The translations under genes and the position numbers were made by a program. From Bradyrhizobium sp. sBnM-33 (GTDB taxonomy: Bacteria > Pseudomonadota > Alphaproteobacteria > Rhizobiales > Xanthobacteraceae), in assembly GCF_032917945.1 (NCBI RefSeq), contig NZ_CP136624.1:6758001-6822000 (forward strand): a stretch of DNA of 64,000 bases, written 5' to 3'. Shown here in pieces: positions 1 to 9,288 of the stretch (positions are counted from its first letter, which is position 1; each line of letters starts with the position of its first letter). Under the pieces are notes generated by a model. The model saw nothing but the letters and a program-made list of their open reading frames with translations, did no database searches and was not told the DNA's origin.

Positions 1-35
1 CGGAGGGGGGCGTATTCCGAAGGAAGGTTGCCAGA

Positions 36-60
36 GGGAGCGAGTTTTGGACCCGCTCCC
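36..60 (-). terminator. Possible terminator hairpin downstream of the degP-like gene
   Basis: A perfect 7-bp inverted repeat (GGGAGCG ... CGCTCCC) encloses an 11-nt loop, about 65 bp past the protease stop codon. There is no clear U-tract on either strand, so it may only protect the mRNA 3' end. No gene is visible in positions 1-126. Confidence 0.3.
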
Positions 61-126
61 CGGAAGGAGACGTCGGCGGGGGCGACGAATGCCGGCGTAA
101 CCCTCCATCTGGTATCTAGTCCTCGT

Positions 127-1722
127 TTAGCCCTTCGCCAGCGGCACCGCGACGAAGCGCGACGAACCGCCGCTCTTCACGCGCATCAGAACGCTGTTCT
201 TGTTCTCGGTCCGCGCAGCGTCGATTACCTCACGGACTTCGCTTGGGGTGCCGACGGGCTTGCCGGCGACCTCAAGAATGACGTCGCCTTCCTTGAAGCC
301 GCGTTCGGCCGCCGCGCTCTTCGGGTCCACCTCGGTGACGACGACGCCTTCCCTGCCGGCGCCGGCCACGGTGTTGGCGGGGGCGACCGTCAGGCCGAGC
401 TTCGGCACGTCGGTTCCCTTGGTCGCGCCGCCCTTGTCTTCGCGATCGGTGTTGGCCTTAGCCTCGACCGTGTTCGGCAACTGGCCGAGGGTGAGGTTGA
501 CGACCTTGTCCTGGCCCTTTTGCAGCACGTTGAGCTTGACCGCGGTGCCGGGTGCGAGACCGCCGATGGTGCGGGCGAGTTCCCTGGCATCCTTGACGGG
601 CTCGCCATTGACGGCGGTGATGACGTCACCGGACTGGATGCCGGCCTTGGCCGCTGGACCATTGGCCTGCGGCTCCGCCACCAACGCGCCTTCCGCCTTC
701 TTCATGCCGAGACTATCGGCGATGTCGGAAGTCACCGGCTGGATCTGGACGCCGATCCACCCGCGGCTGACCGAACCCTTGTCCTTGAGCTGGGCGATCA
801 CGTTATTGACCGTCGAGGCAGGAATCGAGAAGGCGATGCCGACGCTGCCGCCGGACGGCGAATAGATCGCGGTGTTGACGCCCATCACCTCGCCATTGGT
901 GTCGAACGCCGGACCGCCGGAGTTACCCTTGTTCACGGGCGCGTCGATCTGGATGAAGTCGTCATAGGGCCCGTTGCCGATGTCGCGGCCGGAGGCCGAG
1001 ACGATGCCGGCGGTTACGGTGCCGCCGAGGCCGAACGGGTTGCCGACCGCGAGCACCCAGTCGCCGATCCGAGGTTTGCTATCGGACAGCTTGGCGAACG
1101 GGAAATCCTTGCGGCCCTCAACCTTGATCAGCGCCAGATCCGTGCGCTGATCGGTGCCGATCACCTTCGCGGTGTAGGTCTTGCCGTCGTCCATGGTGAC
1201 TTCGACCTTGTCGGCGCCGTCGACCACGTGGTTGTTGGTCACCGCATAGCCGTCAGGCGAGATGAAGAAGCCGGAACCCTGGCCCGTGACCGGGCCACGG
1301 CCGCCACGCGGTCCGCCGCGCAGGCCGGGCGGCAAGCCATCCGGACCGCCGAAGCGGCGGAAGAAGCGCTCCATCGGCGAGCCCGGCGGGAACGGCGAGT
1401 CATCGTCCTTGTTGGCGCTGTCGTCCTTGGAACTCTTGTCGGCGATGTTGATCTTCACCGAGATCACCGACGGCTTCACGCGCTCGACAATGTCGGCAAA
1501 ACCGATCGGACGCTCGACCTTGCGGACCTCGTTGTTGACCTGCGCGTGCGCCGCGCTGGTGAAGACATCGGCCGGGCCCTGCTGCGGCGAGAAGCCATAC
1601 ACGGCGGCGCCGAGGCCGGCGACCACGGAAGCCATCAGCGCGAACTTGCGCGCGGAGAACAGCGAGCGGCGAGCTGCGCCGTACGACGGTAGCGAAGAAA
1701 GATCGACGGGACGTTCTGTCAT
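127..1722 (-). CDS. degP: DegP/HtrA-type periplasmic serine protease (Do family)
   Basis: This is a trypsin-like protease and chaperone for misfolded envelope proteins, 531 aa. An N-terminal hydrophobic segment (about residues 25-44) is the signal or membrane anchor. The catalytic triad is visible as His165 (TNNHVV), Asp195 (TDLALI) and Ser268 (GNSGGPAF), and two PDZ domains follow at about 290-385 and 415-520. A Gly/Pro/Arg-rich loop lies at about 125-145. The start was set at ATG 1722 because MTERP is preceded by a GGAG box. The frame stays open upstream to 1875, but that part does not look like protein. It is the last member of the minus-strand envelope block that contains cycHJKL. Family assignment is firm; DegP versus DegQ/MucD naming is not. 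Confidence 0.93.
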   Translation of the reverse strand: MTERPVDLSSLPSYGAARRSLFSARKFALMASVVAGLGAAVYGFSPQQGPADVFTSAAHAQVNNEVRKVERPIGFADIVERVKPSVISVKINIADKSSKDDSANKDDDSPFPPGSPMERFFRRFGGPDGLPPGLRGGPRGGRGPVTGQGSGFFISPDGYAVTNNHVVDGADKVEVTMDDGKTYTAKVIGTDQRTDLALIKVEGRKDFPFAKLSDSKPRIGDWVLAVGNPFGLGGTVTAGIVSASGRDIGNGPYDDFIQIDAPVNKGNSGGPAFDTNGEVMGVNTAIYSPSGGSVGIAFSIPASTVNNVIAQLKDKGSVSRGWIGVQIQPVTSDIADSLGMKKAEGALVAEPQANGPAAKAGIQSGDVITAVNGEPVKDARELARTIGGLAPGTAVKLNVLQKGQDKVVNLTLGQLPNTVEAKANTDREDKGGATKGTDVPKLGLTVAPANTVAGAGREGVVVTEVDPKSAAAERGFKEGDVILEVAGKPVGTPSEVREVIDAARTENKNSVLMRVKSGGSSRFVAVPLAKG

Positions 1723-2084
1723 GTTTCTAAAATCTCCGGAGCGTGAATTTCGACGGTGCGGGGCTGGGCACCTGACAGGACGGAAGATGGGGCTTGCCGC
1801 CTTACCGCGCGCTGGCTGGGGAATTAAACTTTTGTAATGCGGCGGCTTATGGATGCGGCAGAATAGCGCAAGCAATCAATGGGTTAGCGCTGGCCGAAAA
1901 ACAACTTTCAGAGGACAGGGCGCTCGCGCCGGGCCAGGCAAGCAGCCAGCCGTCGCAGCTCTGGTAAAACTTACGTTAAGTCAATTAGTGTCACAACCTC
2001 TGCACGAATAAGGAGAGCGTGATTGCGGCCGCCGAAGGCGAACTTCAATCACCGCCGTCAACGACAAGGATCAGGAAGAAAACC
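1723..2084. other. Divergent intergenic region between degP-like gene and hypothetical gene
   Basis: 362 bp with no convincing gene. It must hold the promoters for both flanking genes. An in-frame GTG at 2019 with AGGAG only three bases upstream is an alternative start for the plus-strand gene. Confidence 0.5.
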
Positions 2085-2798
2085 ATGGTCAGCGCCGTTT
2101 CCAGCCAAGCCGCCACATTAAATCCCCTCGCCTATACTGCTCTCGACGGGGACGACAACGCCAGACAGCCCGCATCGAACGCGACGCCGACCGACAGCGA
2201 CCGCGGCCCGGCCACGCAGGTGTCGCTGTCGCGGGACGCGCTGGATCGCGTGAAGGCAGCATTCAAGCAAAGCCCAGACGCCGCACAGCAAGCCGTGAAC
2301 GCCTTGTCGCAAGCAGGCGAGGATCGTTTCCAGGCACACATGCAGGCCATGGATCGCCGGGTAGAATTGATGAAGATCAACGCACAGCTCAGGATGCTCG
2401 ACTGGCGGGAAGAGACCAACAACTCTTTGGCATCCACGATCAAGTCTATGCGAGAGTCCGCTATCAAATGGCAAAATACGACACCGGTGCCGGCAGTACA
2501 GCTCTCGCATGCCGAGATCAGCGCGATTCTGAAGAAGGTCGCGCCGCGCGGCATCGATCCATCCAAGATCGGCGGTGCCGACACCTACTCTTTCGGTGAC
2601 GATGGAAAAATTTACACCTTCCTGAAGGATGGAACGGCTTGGGTGAATGAGGGCGGAGTGCCCACCTCCGAGGAGCAGAAGCAACGAGGTTACCAGGCTT
2701 TCAACGAAACGATGCTGTATTTGTCCACCAGGATTGAAAATCCCGGCGTCTCGCGTGCCGACCTGATCGCGAAGCGCAACGCGCTGATGGTTCAATAG
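2085..2798 (+). CDS. Hypothetical protein, 237 aa
   Basis: I do not recognise the family. No signal peptide or membrane segment is visible. The N-terminal third is polar and low in complexity, residues about 45-120 look helical and charged, and the C-terminal half contains an alternating stretch (DTYSFGDDGKIYTFLKDGTA, about 167-186) that looks like a small beta unit. ATG 2085 was chosen because GGAAG lies about eight bases upstream. GTG 2019 in the same frame would add 22 residues and also has a purine-rich box. It stands alone, divergent from degP, and is followed by a strong hairpin. Codon use matches the neighbours, so it is likely a real gene of unknown role. Confidence 0.7.
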   Translation: MVSAVSSQAATLNPLAYTALDGDDNARQPASNATPTDSDRGPATQVSLSRDALDRVKAAFKQSPDAAQQAVNALSQAGEDRFQAHMQAMDRRVELMKINAQLRMLDWREETNNSLASTIKSMRESAIKWQNTTPVPAVQLSHAEISAILKKVAPRGIDPSKIGGADTYSFGDDGKIYTFLKDGTAWVNEGGVPTSEEQKQRGYQAFNETMLYLSTRIENPGVSRADLIAKRNALMVQ

Positions 2799-2819
2799 CG
2801 GCGGCAGCTCTCAAAGGAA

Positions 2820-2844
2820 CGGCGCAGGAGCTCCTCCTGCGCCG
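2820..2844 (+). terminator. Bidirectional hairpin terminator
   Basis: An 11-bp perfect stem (CGGCGCAGGAG / CTCCTGCGCCG) has a 3-nt loop and lies 22 bp after the stop of the plus-strand hypothetical gene. Pyrimidine-rich flanks on both sides (TTCTCCTTCC on plus, TTCCTTT on minus) would let it serve both the hypothetical gene and the convergent DUF1993 gene. Confidence 0.65.
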
Positions 2845-2977
2845 ATTCTCCTTCCTACAGCTTTAGCTGATCTGGATGCCGTTGATGTCGAACACGAATT
2901 ACCACATCGACGTAATTCTGGAAGTTGGTGATGCGGGCGCGCAACGATCGCGTCCCGACTCGCCGCGCAAACCCGCC

Positions 2978-3502
2978 TCAGCTCTTCTTCATCTTCATCC
3001 GGCCCATGAAGTCCCGCTTGCCGAGCGGCACGCCGTTGGTGCGCAGGATGTCGTAGGCGGTGGTGGCGTGGAAATAGAAATTGGGCAGCGAGAACGACAT
3101 CAGGAAGCCTTCCGCCGTGAAGGGCAGCTTGTGATCGCCGAGATGAAAGACGACGTCGCGGCCGCCGAGCGCGTTGACCGCCTCCGGCGTCCAGTCCTCC
3201 AGAGCCACGCGGGTTTGCGCGACCAATCCCTGCAATCCCGTATAATCATACGGCGTCTTGGACGCGGGCGGACGAAATTCGCCGCTTTGCACGCCCTCGA
3301 TAGCGCCGCGCGAATGCTGGGCGACGGAGATGATCTGGAAGCGCAACGGCAGCATGTCGGGCGCAAGCCGCGCCTCGACCATGGTGTCCGGATCGATGTT
3401 CTTGTCGCGGAAATGAACGAGGCCGCGCTCGAGGAAGCCGCTGACGGCGCCAAGGGTCTGCAGGTAGTTCGCCACGCTGGCGTCGTAGAGTGAAAGGGCC
3501 AT
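2978..3502 (-). CDS. DUF1993 family protein
   Basis: A 174-aa soluble protein with the all-helical look of DUF1993, which belongs to the wider DinB-like four-helix group. Typical features are the N-terminal YDASVANYLQTLGAV helix, the DMLPLRFQI segment, a central VALEDWTPEAV region, and the FYFHATTAYDILR helix near the C-terminus that carries a His. The biochemical role of the family is unknown to me. It is separated from cycL by 76 bp on the same strand and could be co-transcribed with the cytochrome operon. The length is normal and nothing suggests truncation. Confidence 0.85.
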   Translation of the reverse strand: MALSLYDASVANYLQTLGAVSGFLERGLVHFRDKNIDPDTMVEARLAPDMLPLRFQIISVAQHSRGAIEGVQSGEFRPPASKTPYDYTGLQGLVAQTRVALEDWTPEAVNALGGRDVVFHLGDHKLPFTAEGFLMSFSLPNFYFHATTAYDILRTNGVPLGKRDFMGRMKMKKS

Positions 3503-3578
3503 GTCCCGGTTTCCCCCTGGTTATGTTTATTTTGACAGGGGAGTCATAGCTCAAGCCCGCCCGCTTGCAATGGCGGGC

Positions 3579-4076
3579 TCAAGCCTTTTTGTCCGGCGCA
3601 TCGGCTGCGAGCAAGCGCTCCAGCCTCGCCTCTTCCTCCTCCGTCAGATGCAACAGCGAAGGATCGGTCGCGCTGCCGGTATCCGAACGGCGGCGGTTGT
3701 AGAACCAGAGCGCCAGCCCGCCTCCGGCCAACGCGAGCGGCGGCAGCAGCCACAGCAATAGCGTATGCGGCGTGAAGCGCGGCTTCAGCAGCACGAACTC
3801 GCCATAGCGCGCGACCAGAAAGTCGATCACCTGGCTGTCGCTGTCGCCGGAGGCGATCCGCTCCCGCACGAGTAACCGCAGGTCGCGCGCCAGCGGCGCG
3901 TCGGAATCGTCGATCGACTGGTTTTGGCAAACCATGCAGCGCAGCTCGCGCGACAGGTCGCGGGCGCGGGCTTCCTTCGCCGGATCGGCCATGATCTCGT
4001 CGGGCTGCACGGCGTGAGCGGCCGGCGCGGCTGACAGGACGGCAGCAATGAATACGCTGGCAAAGAGCTTCTTCAA
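3579..4076 (-). CDS. ccmH: Cytochrome c biogenesis protein CcmH (CycL)
   Basis: A thiol-reductase component of the System I (Ccm) haem lyase complex. It keeps the apocytochrome CXXCH cysteines reduced before haem attachment. The 165-aa protein has a cleavable signal ending near AHA (residue 22), the diagnostic LRCMVCQNQ motif with Cys47 and Cys50, and one membrane helix at about 104-126 that exposes the thiol domain to the periplasm. The start codon is TTG (4076) with GGAG eight bases upstream, four bases after the cycK stop. It is the last gene of cycHJKL. Confidence 0.96.
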   Translation of the reverse strand: MKKLFASVFIAAVLSAAPAAHAVQPDEIMADPAKEARARDLSRELRCMVCQNQSIDDSDAPLARDLRLLVRERIASGDSDSQVIDFLVARYGEFVLLKPRFTPHTLLLWLLPPLALAGGGLALWFYNRRRSDTGSATDPSLLHLTEEEEARLERLLAADAPDKKA

Positions 4077-4080
4077 CGGC

Positions 4081-6063
4081 TCACTCCGCCGGCTGCAGCG
4101 CGCGGGCGGCCTTGGCAGGCTTCGGCGCGCCGACGCGCAAGCGTCGGTCCGAGAGCGACAGCAGGCCGCCGAACGCCATCAGGACAGGTCCCCACCAGAT
4201 CAGCAGCACCAGCGGCTTGTGATAGATGCGCACCGCGATGGCGCCCTCCGCATTGGTGTCGCCGAGCGAAATGTAGAGCTGGCTGGCGCCGCGGGTCAGT
4301 AGCGCCGCCTCGGTCGTTGACGAGCCCCGTGTGGTGAAGTTGCGCTTCGACGGCGTCATCACCTGGAGCGTCTCGCCGTCGAGCGCAACCGTGAACTGCG
4401 CGATCATCTCACGGAAGTTCGGTCCCTGCCGTTGCGTGATCTCGTCGAGCTTCAACCGATAGCCGGCGACGCTTGCGACATCGCGCGGCTTCATCGTGCC
4501 GATATATTCGCTGTTCCAGGTGGTCTCGCAGACGATGCCGATCAGCGCGACGCCAATGCCGGCATGCGCAAACGCCGTGCCCCAGGTCGCGCGCGGTAGC
4601 CCACGCGCACGGGCCATCGCGGTGGCCAAGGGAACGCGGAACAATCCCGTACGTTCGACGAGATCACTCAAGGCGCCGCCAATCACGAATATCGCAAGCC
4701 CGATCGCCAGCGGGGCCAGCGTGGCTCCGCCATGGGTCCATGCAAACAGCACTGCAATCGCGACCAGCGCCGCGATGCCGGCCGCTGTCAGCCGCTGCGC
4801 CGCGCCGAGGAGATCGCCGCGCTTCCATGCCAGCAGCGGCGCAAACGGCATGGCGACCAGGAGCGGTACGAACAGGGGCCCAAAGGTCAAGTTGAAGAAC
4901 GGTGCGCCGACCGAAATCTTGTCGCCGGTCAGCACTTCCAGCGCCAGCGGATACAGCGTTCCGATGAACACGGTGGCGCAGGCCGAGGTGAGAAAGAGAT
5001 TGTTGAGCACCAGCGCGCCCTCGCGTGAGACCGGCGCGAACAGCCCGCCCTGCTTCAGCGCCGAGGCGCGCCAGGCGTACAGCGAAAGGCTGCCGCCGAT
5101 GAACAGGCACAGGATCAGCAGGATGAACACGCCGCGCGAGGGATCGGTCGCGAACGCGTGCACCGAGGTCAGCACGCCCGAGCGCACCAGGAAGGTGCCA
5201 AGCAGTGACAGCGAAAACGTCAGGATCGAGAGCAGGATGGTCCAGACCTTCAGCGCGTTGCGCTTTTCCATCACGACGGCGGAATGCAACAGCGCGGTGC
5301 CGGCGAGCCAGGGCATCAGCGAAGCGTTCTCGACCGGATCCCAGAACCACCAGCCGCCCCAGCCGAGCTCGTAGTAAGCCCAGTACGAGCCCATTGCGAT
5401 GCCGAGCGTGAGGAAAATCCACGCAACAAGCGTCCACGGCCGCACCCAGCGCGCCCAGGCCGCGTCGATCCGGCCCTCGATCAAGGCGGCGATCGCGAAC
5501 GAGAAAGAGATCGAAAACCCGACATAGCCGAGATAGAGCATCGGCGGATGCACGGCGAGCCCGATGTCCTGCAGCACCGGATTGAGGTCGCGGCCTTCGA
5601 TCGGCGGGCTCGCGATCCGCAGAAACGGGTTCGACGTGACCAGAATGAACAGATAGAACGCAGCCGCGATCCAGCCCTGCACCGCCAGCACATGGGCGCG
5701 CAGCGACAGCGGCAGATTGTTACCGAAGGCGGCGACCAGGCCGCCGAACAGCGCCAGGATCCCCACCCACAGCAGCATCGATCCTTCGTGATTGCCCCAC
5801 ACGCCGGTGATCTTGTAGAGCAACGGCTTCATCGAGTGCGAATTCTCGAACACGTTGACGACGGAGAAATCCGAGTTGACGTGCAGCGTCACCAGGGCCG
5901 TGAACGAGGCCGCCACGAACAGCAATTGCGCCAGCGCCGTGGAGCGCGCGACGTTCATCAGCGCGTGATCGCCCCAGCGCGCGCCCAGCATCGGAACTGT
6001 GGACTGGATCAGCGCAAGTGCGAGCGCCAGCACCAGCGCGTAGTGCCCGGCTTCCGCGATCAC
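4081..6063 (-). CDS. ccmF: Haem lyase subunit CcmF (CycK)
   Basis: A large polytopic subunit of the cytochrome c haem lyase that takes haem from holo-CcmE and ligates it to apocytochrome c together with CcmH and CcmI. The 660-aa length is typical. The [15 protein letters not shown] tryptophan-rich signature of the haem-handling protein family is present at about 235-249, with many membrane helices on both sides. Translation starts at GTG 6063, overlapping the ccmE stop by four bases (GTGA), which implies translational coupling. Confidence 0.96.
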   Translation of the reverse strand: MIAEAGHYALVLALALALIQSTVPMLGARWGDHALMNVARSTALAQLLFVAASFTALVTLHVNSDFSVVNVFENSHSMKPLLYKITGVWGNHEGSMLLWVGILALFGGLVAAFGNNLPLSLRAHVLAVQGWIAAAFYLFILVTSNPFLRIASPPIEGRDLNPVLQDIGLAVHPPMLYLGYVGFSISFSFAIAALIEGRIDAAWARWVRPWTLVAWIFLTLGIAMGSYWAYYELGWGGWWFWDPVENASLMPWLAGTALLHSAVVMEKRNALKVWTILLSILTFSLSLLGTFLVRSGVLTSVHAFATDPSRGVFILLILCLFIGGSLSLYAWRASALKQGGLFAPVSREGALVLNNLFLTSACATVFIGTLYPLALEVLTGDKISVGAPFFNLTFGPLFVPLLVAMPFAPLLAWKRGDLLGAAQRLTAAGIAALVAIAVLFAWTHGGATLAPLAIGLAIFVIGGALSDLVERTGLFRVPLATAMARARGLPRATWGTAFAHAGIGVALIGIVCETTWNSEYIGTMKPRDVASVAGYRLKLDEITQRQGPNFREMIAQFTVALDGETLQVMTPSKRNFTTRGSSTTEAALLTRGASQLYISLGDTNAEGAIAVRIYHKPLVLLIWWGPVLMAFGGLLSLSDRRLRVGAPKPAKAARALQPAE

Positions 6064-6551
6064 TTCGCGGTCCCCTGCACCGGCGCAGATGCGGCCGTGG
6101 CGCCGGGCTTTGCGCCGTAGTCGTCCTTCCAGTGCCCCTGCTTCTTCAGCGCGTCGGCGACGTCCTTGGGCATGTAGGTCTCGTCATGCTTGGCCAGCAC
6201 GGTATCGGCCTTGAATACGCCTGACGCGTCGAGCGCGCCCTCGGCGATGACGCCCTGCCCTTCGCGGAACAGGTCCGGCAACAGTCCCTTGTAGGCAACT
6301 GGTAGCGTGGCGCTGCCGTCGGCGATGCTGAAATTCACGGCAAGGTTGTCGCCGCGCACCAGCGAGCCCGGCTGTACCAGGCCGCCGAGACGGAACCGCT
6401 TGCCGGGTGGGATCTGCTTTTCCGCCGCCATGGTCGGCGTGGAAAAGAACACGATGGAGTCGCGCATCGCGTTCAGCACCAGCGCCGCCGCAACCGCAAG
6501 CACCGCGAGCGAACCGCCGATCATGGTCAAACGCCGCTGCTTGCGCGTCAT
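6060..6551 (-). CDS. ccmE: Haem chaperone CcmE (CycJ)
   Basis: A periplasmic haem chaperone that binds haem covalently through a histidine and passes it to CcmF. The 163-aa protein has an N-terminal membrane anchor (about 8-28), an OB-fold-like body and the C-terminal KHDETYMP motif with His122 and Tyr126. ATG 6551 is preferred over the in-frame TTG three bases upstream because GGGGATATTG gives it a well-spaced ribosome site. It sits 41 bp after cycH and overlaps cycK by four bases. Confidence 0.95.
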   Translation of the reverse strand: MTRKQRRLTMIGGSLAVLAVAAALVLNAMRDSIVFFSTPTMAAEKQIPPGKRFRLGGLVQPGSLVRGDNLAVNFSIADGSATLPVAYKGLLPDLFREGQGVIAEGALDASGVFKADTVLAKHDETYMPKDVADALKKQGHWKDDYGAKPGATAASAPVQGTAK

Positions 6552-6592
6552 CAATATCCCCTGCCTTCGTCTTTGGGTTCCGCCATCCAGCT

Positions 6593-7696
6593 CTATCCAT
6601 CAAGCCCGAGATTTTTCAGGCCTTCATTGAGCTGGCGCAAGCGTTCGGCATCGCCCGCGACCGCCTGGCGCGCTTCGGCGCGCGCGCTCGTCGCCTTGTC
6701 ACGTTCGCCCATCACCATATAGGCCCGCACCAGCCGCAACCAACCCTCGACATCGCTGCCGTCCTGCTTCAGCCGCGCCGCCAGCCGATCGACCATGCCA
6801 CGCACCATCATCCCGCGATCGGCCTCGCTCATGTCCCTGGCGGCGGCCATTGCATCGTTGGAGAGCGCCGGCGCGACGGGGGCGCCGACCCGGGTCAGCG
6901 CCGCCTCGACCAGCGGCCGCCACGGCGCGTCCGCCGACGCTTTTGACAGCATCGCCTGCCAGATCGCGGCGGCATCGGCCTTCCGGCCGTCCTGTTCGGC
7001 AGCGAGCCCGAGGAAATAGCTAGCCCTGGGATCGTCGGGGTTTTGCGCGACCGCGCGCTCGAATTCGACCTTGGCATCCGCCGTGACGACGCCGCCCGCG
7101 CTGCCAACCAGCGCTTCACCGAGATCGGAGCGGCGCTCCGCGCTGTCGCCAGCATGTTGAATCGCGTTGCGGTAGGCCCGGACCGCGTCGTCGAAGCGAC
7201 CGAGCCGCGCCAGCACGGGCGCCAGCACGGTCCAGCCGCGACCATCGGTCGGATTTTTCTCCAGATGCGCTTCGACCTGCGCCACCATATTTTCGAGCGG
7301 CTGGCTGGCGTCCGCCATACGGGTGCGTGAGGCGAGCGGGAAATCACCAAGACGCGGCGATCCCAACGCGAGGTAGAACGTCACTGCCGCGATCGGCAAC
7401 CCCACCAGCGCGACGACGGCCGAGGCACGCCGCAGGCCAAGGTTGGCCCGCGCCGGCAGGTTGCGCTCCGCGTCTGCGGCTGCAAGCAGGCGGCGGCCGA
7501 TTTCGACACGCGCGGCTTCGGCTTCGGACAAGCCGATCAGCCCGGCTGCGACATCGCGGTCGATCTCGGCGAGCTGATCCTTGTAGACGACCGCCTCGCT
7601 GCCGCCGGGTTGTGCAGAAGAGCTGCGGCTCAACGGCCAGAGCACGGCAAAAATCGCCGCGACCGTCATCAGCGCGAACACAAACCACAGCGTCAT
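6593..7696 (-). CDS. ccmI: Cytochrome c biogenesis protein CcmI (CycH)
   Basis: An apocytochrome c chaperone of the haem lyase. An N-terminal helix starts at the first residues ([12 protein letters not shown]), a heptad-rich cytoplasmic loop follows, then a second helix at about 93-115 and a periplasmic C-terminal half with TPR-like repeats that bind apocytochrome C-termini. The length of 367 aa is normal for rhizobial CycH. ATG 7696 was chosen because the first membrane helix begins there, although the frame is open to 7783. It heads the operon cycHJKL and diverges from exbB. Confidence 0.94.
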   Translation of the reverse strand: MTLWFVFALMTVAAIFAVLWPLSRSSSAQPGGSEAVVYKDQLAEIDRDVAAGLIGLSEAEAARVEIGRRLLAAADAERNLPARANLGLRRASAVVALVGLPIAAVTFYLALGSPRLGDFPLASRTRMADASQPLENMVAQVEAHLEKNPTDGRGWTVLAPVLARLGRFDDAVRAYRNAIQHAGDSAERRSDLGEALVGSAGGVVTADAKVEFERAVAQNPDDPRASYFLGLAAEQDGRKADAAAIWQAMLSKASADAPWRPLVEAALTRVGAPVAPALSNDAMAAARDMSEADRGMMVRGMVDRLAARLKQDGSDVEGWLRLVRAYMVMGERDKATSARAEARQAVAGDAERLRQLNEGLKNLGLDG

Positions 7697-8017
7697 CAAG
7701 TAGTTCCCGGGCGGAACGACGCCTTTCAGGCAAGCGCCGATGCGCCGCTTTACACCACCGGCGGTAAGCCCGGCAATTGACAATTGCGGCAGAAAACCGG
7801 GAAGCGGGCCTACCGCCGCCAGCGATCCGGAGTTCCTCGGCGCAGGTCGCCTGGCTTCCCCGCCGAACCGCGGCTCGCAAATCCATCAACGGGAAATTGC
7901 AGCGGAGCCAGCATGCACGAGCGCGGGACCGCGCCCTCTGGCCTAAGTGTTTACACCAAGACGTAGGCGATGCTACACAATAGGGCTGAGACATTAATTG
8001 CGTGCAGAGGCAGATCG
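7697..8017. other. Divergent promoter region cycH / exbB
   Basis: 321 bp with no gene. It holds the start region of the cycH operon on the minus strand and, on the exbB side, the 25-bp MntR-like element at 7953-7977. Nothing else distinctive was seen. Confidence 0.55.
7953..7977 (+). promoter_or_regulatory. Putative MntR operator upstream of exbB-exbD-tonB
   Basis: The core ACGTAGGCGATGCTACA (7961-7977) contains the inverted repeat GTAG-N6-CTAC. The 25-bp element matches the one at 13305-13329 at 21 of 25 positions, including an ACACCAA lead-in. It ends 40 bp before the exbB start. The E. coli MntR site as I remember it has a related left arm (AAACATAG...) and a GGCTA right arm. MntR binding is inferred from this and from the mntR gene nearby. 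Confidence 0.65.
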
Positions 8018-8857
8018 ATGCGACCCTGGAAAGCATTTCGACGTGGCGCTGTTCCGTTCAACCTCTGTCGCAGCGTACCGCTTCTGTCACCTCCGTTGCT
8101 GTTGCTGTCATTTCCGGCCGCCGCCCAGGACGCAACGGAAAGGGCAGCGATCGCGGCTGCAGTGCTGCCCCGCGATCTCAGCCCCTGGGGCATGTTCATG
8201 CAAGCGGACGCCGTGGTCAAAGCAGTGATGATTGGCCTGGTGTTTGCGACCGCGGTCACCTGGACGGTGTGGCTCGCAAAGACGATCGAGCTGATCAAGG
8301 CGCGACGGAATGCCCGACACGCTTTGCGCGAACTCGCCAATGTCCGGAACGTAGAAGACGCCGTGCGGCAGGTGCCCGAGGGCGCGGTTGCCCAGTTGCT
8401 CGAGGGCGCCCTGGCGGAACTCCGATTGAGTACCGATCGAATGGACAAGGAGGGGATCAAGGCACGGATCGCCTCCCGGCTGCAGCAGATCGAGGCGGCG
8501 GCAAGCAGGCGCATCGGACTAGGCACCAGCGTGCTTGCGACCATTGGATCGACCGGCCCCTTCGTCGGACTGTTCGGCACCGTCTGGGGAATCATGAACA
8601 GCTTTATCGGAATCTCGAAGTCACAAACCACCAACCTCGCCGTGGTCGCGCCCGGAATCGCCGAGGCGCTGCTGGCGACGGCACTCGGGCTGGTGGCGGC
8701 GATTCCCGCGGTCATGATCTACAATCTCTTTGCACGCCAGATCGCCTCATACCGGGCGCTACTCGGCGACGGATCCGCAGAGATCACGCGACTGGTCGGC
8801 CGCGAGCTCGATAGCGGTACCATGCTGGTGCGGCGGCACCTCGCAGCGGCGGAGTAG
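8018..8857 (+). CDS. exbB: ExbB-type proton channel subunit of a TonB motor
   Basis: An inner-membrane subunit that, with ExbD, converts proton-motive force into TonB movement. It is a MotA/TolQ/ExbB family protein of 279 aa. After a signal-like N-terminus (to about residue 37, AAAQ) there is a first helix at about 66-84, then the cytoplasmic helical domain, and the signature helices with GPFVGLFGTVWGIMNSF at about 176-192 and AEALLATALGLVAAIPAV. ATG 8018 was preferred to ATG 7970 because 7970 lies inside the operator element. It is the first gene of exbB-exbD-tonB, with exbD five bases downstream. Confidence 0.92.
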   Translation: MRPWKAFRRGAVPFNLCRSVPLLSPPLLLLSFPAAAQDATERAAIAAAVLPRDLSPWGMFMQADAVVKAVMIGLVFATAVTWTVWLAKTIELIKARRNARHALRELANVRNVEDAVRQVPEGAVAQLLEGALAELRLSTDRMDKEGIKARIASRLQQIEAAASRRIGLGTSVLATIGSTGPFVGLFGTVWGIMNSFIGISKSQTTNLAVVAPGIAEALLATALGLVAAIPAVMIYNLFARQIASYRALLGDGSAEITRLVGRELDSGTMLVRRHLAAAE

Positions 8858-8862
8858 CAGCC

Positions 8863-9288
8863 ATGGCCGCCAGTCTGAACCAAGGCAATGGCGATCTCAC
8901 CGAAGTCCATGAGATCAACGTGACGCCTTTCATCGACGTCATTCTCGTCCTGCTCATCATCTTTATGGTTGCCGCACCGCTTGCGACCGTCGATATCGCC
9001 GTCGATCTTCCGGCGTCGAACGCCCAGCCACAGCCGCGGCCCGACAAGCCGGTCTATCTGACCGTGAAGCCGGACCTGTCGCTTTCCGTCGGGAACGAAA
9101 CCGTGGGCCGCGGCGCGCTGCCCGGCGCGCTCGATGCGAGCACCAGCGGCCAGAAGGATACCCGCATTTTCCTGCGCGCCGACAAGCTCGTCCCTTATGG
9201 CGAGGTGATGCAGGTCATGAACATGTTGCGGGCCGCCGGCTACCTCAAGGTCGCCCTGGTCGGAATGGAGCAAGCTTCATCGCCATGA
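8863..9288 (+). CDS. exbD: ExbD-type TonB motor subunit
   Basis: 141 aa. A short cytoplasmic tail precedes the signature EINVTPFIDVILVLLIIFMV helix (about 17-36), whose Asp25 matches the conserved proton-carrying aspartate of ExbD/TolR. A periplasmic domain with the usual ExbD pattern follows (VYLTVKPD..., IFLRADKLVPYGEVMQVMNM). It overlaps tonB by four bases (ATGA), indicating coupled translation. Confidence 0.94.
   Translation: MAASLNQGNGDLTEVHEINVTPFIDVILVLLIIFMVAAPLATVDIAVDLPASNAQPQPRPDKPVYLTVKPDLSLSVGNETVGRGALPGALDASTSGQKDTRIFLRADKLVPYGEVMQVMNMLRAAGYLKVALVGMEQASSP

Noticed and set aside
28..1692. Long 554-aa open frame on the plus strand
   Set aside because: It is antisense to the degP-like gene, which has clear catalytic motifs. 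The translation is Arg/Asp/Gly-rich with no domain, typical of antisense frames in GC-rich DNA.
2863..2970. Possible remnant of a gene on the minus strand (VFDINGIQIS tail, FQNYVDVV in another frame)
   Set aside because: The tail looks protein-like but is broken by a stop just upstream and needs a frame change. Too short to identify; left out as a pseudogene call.
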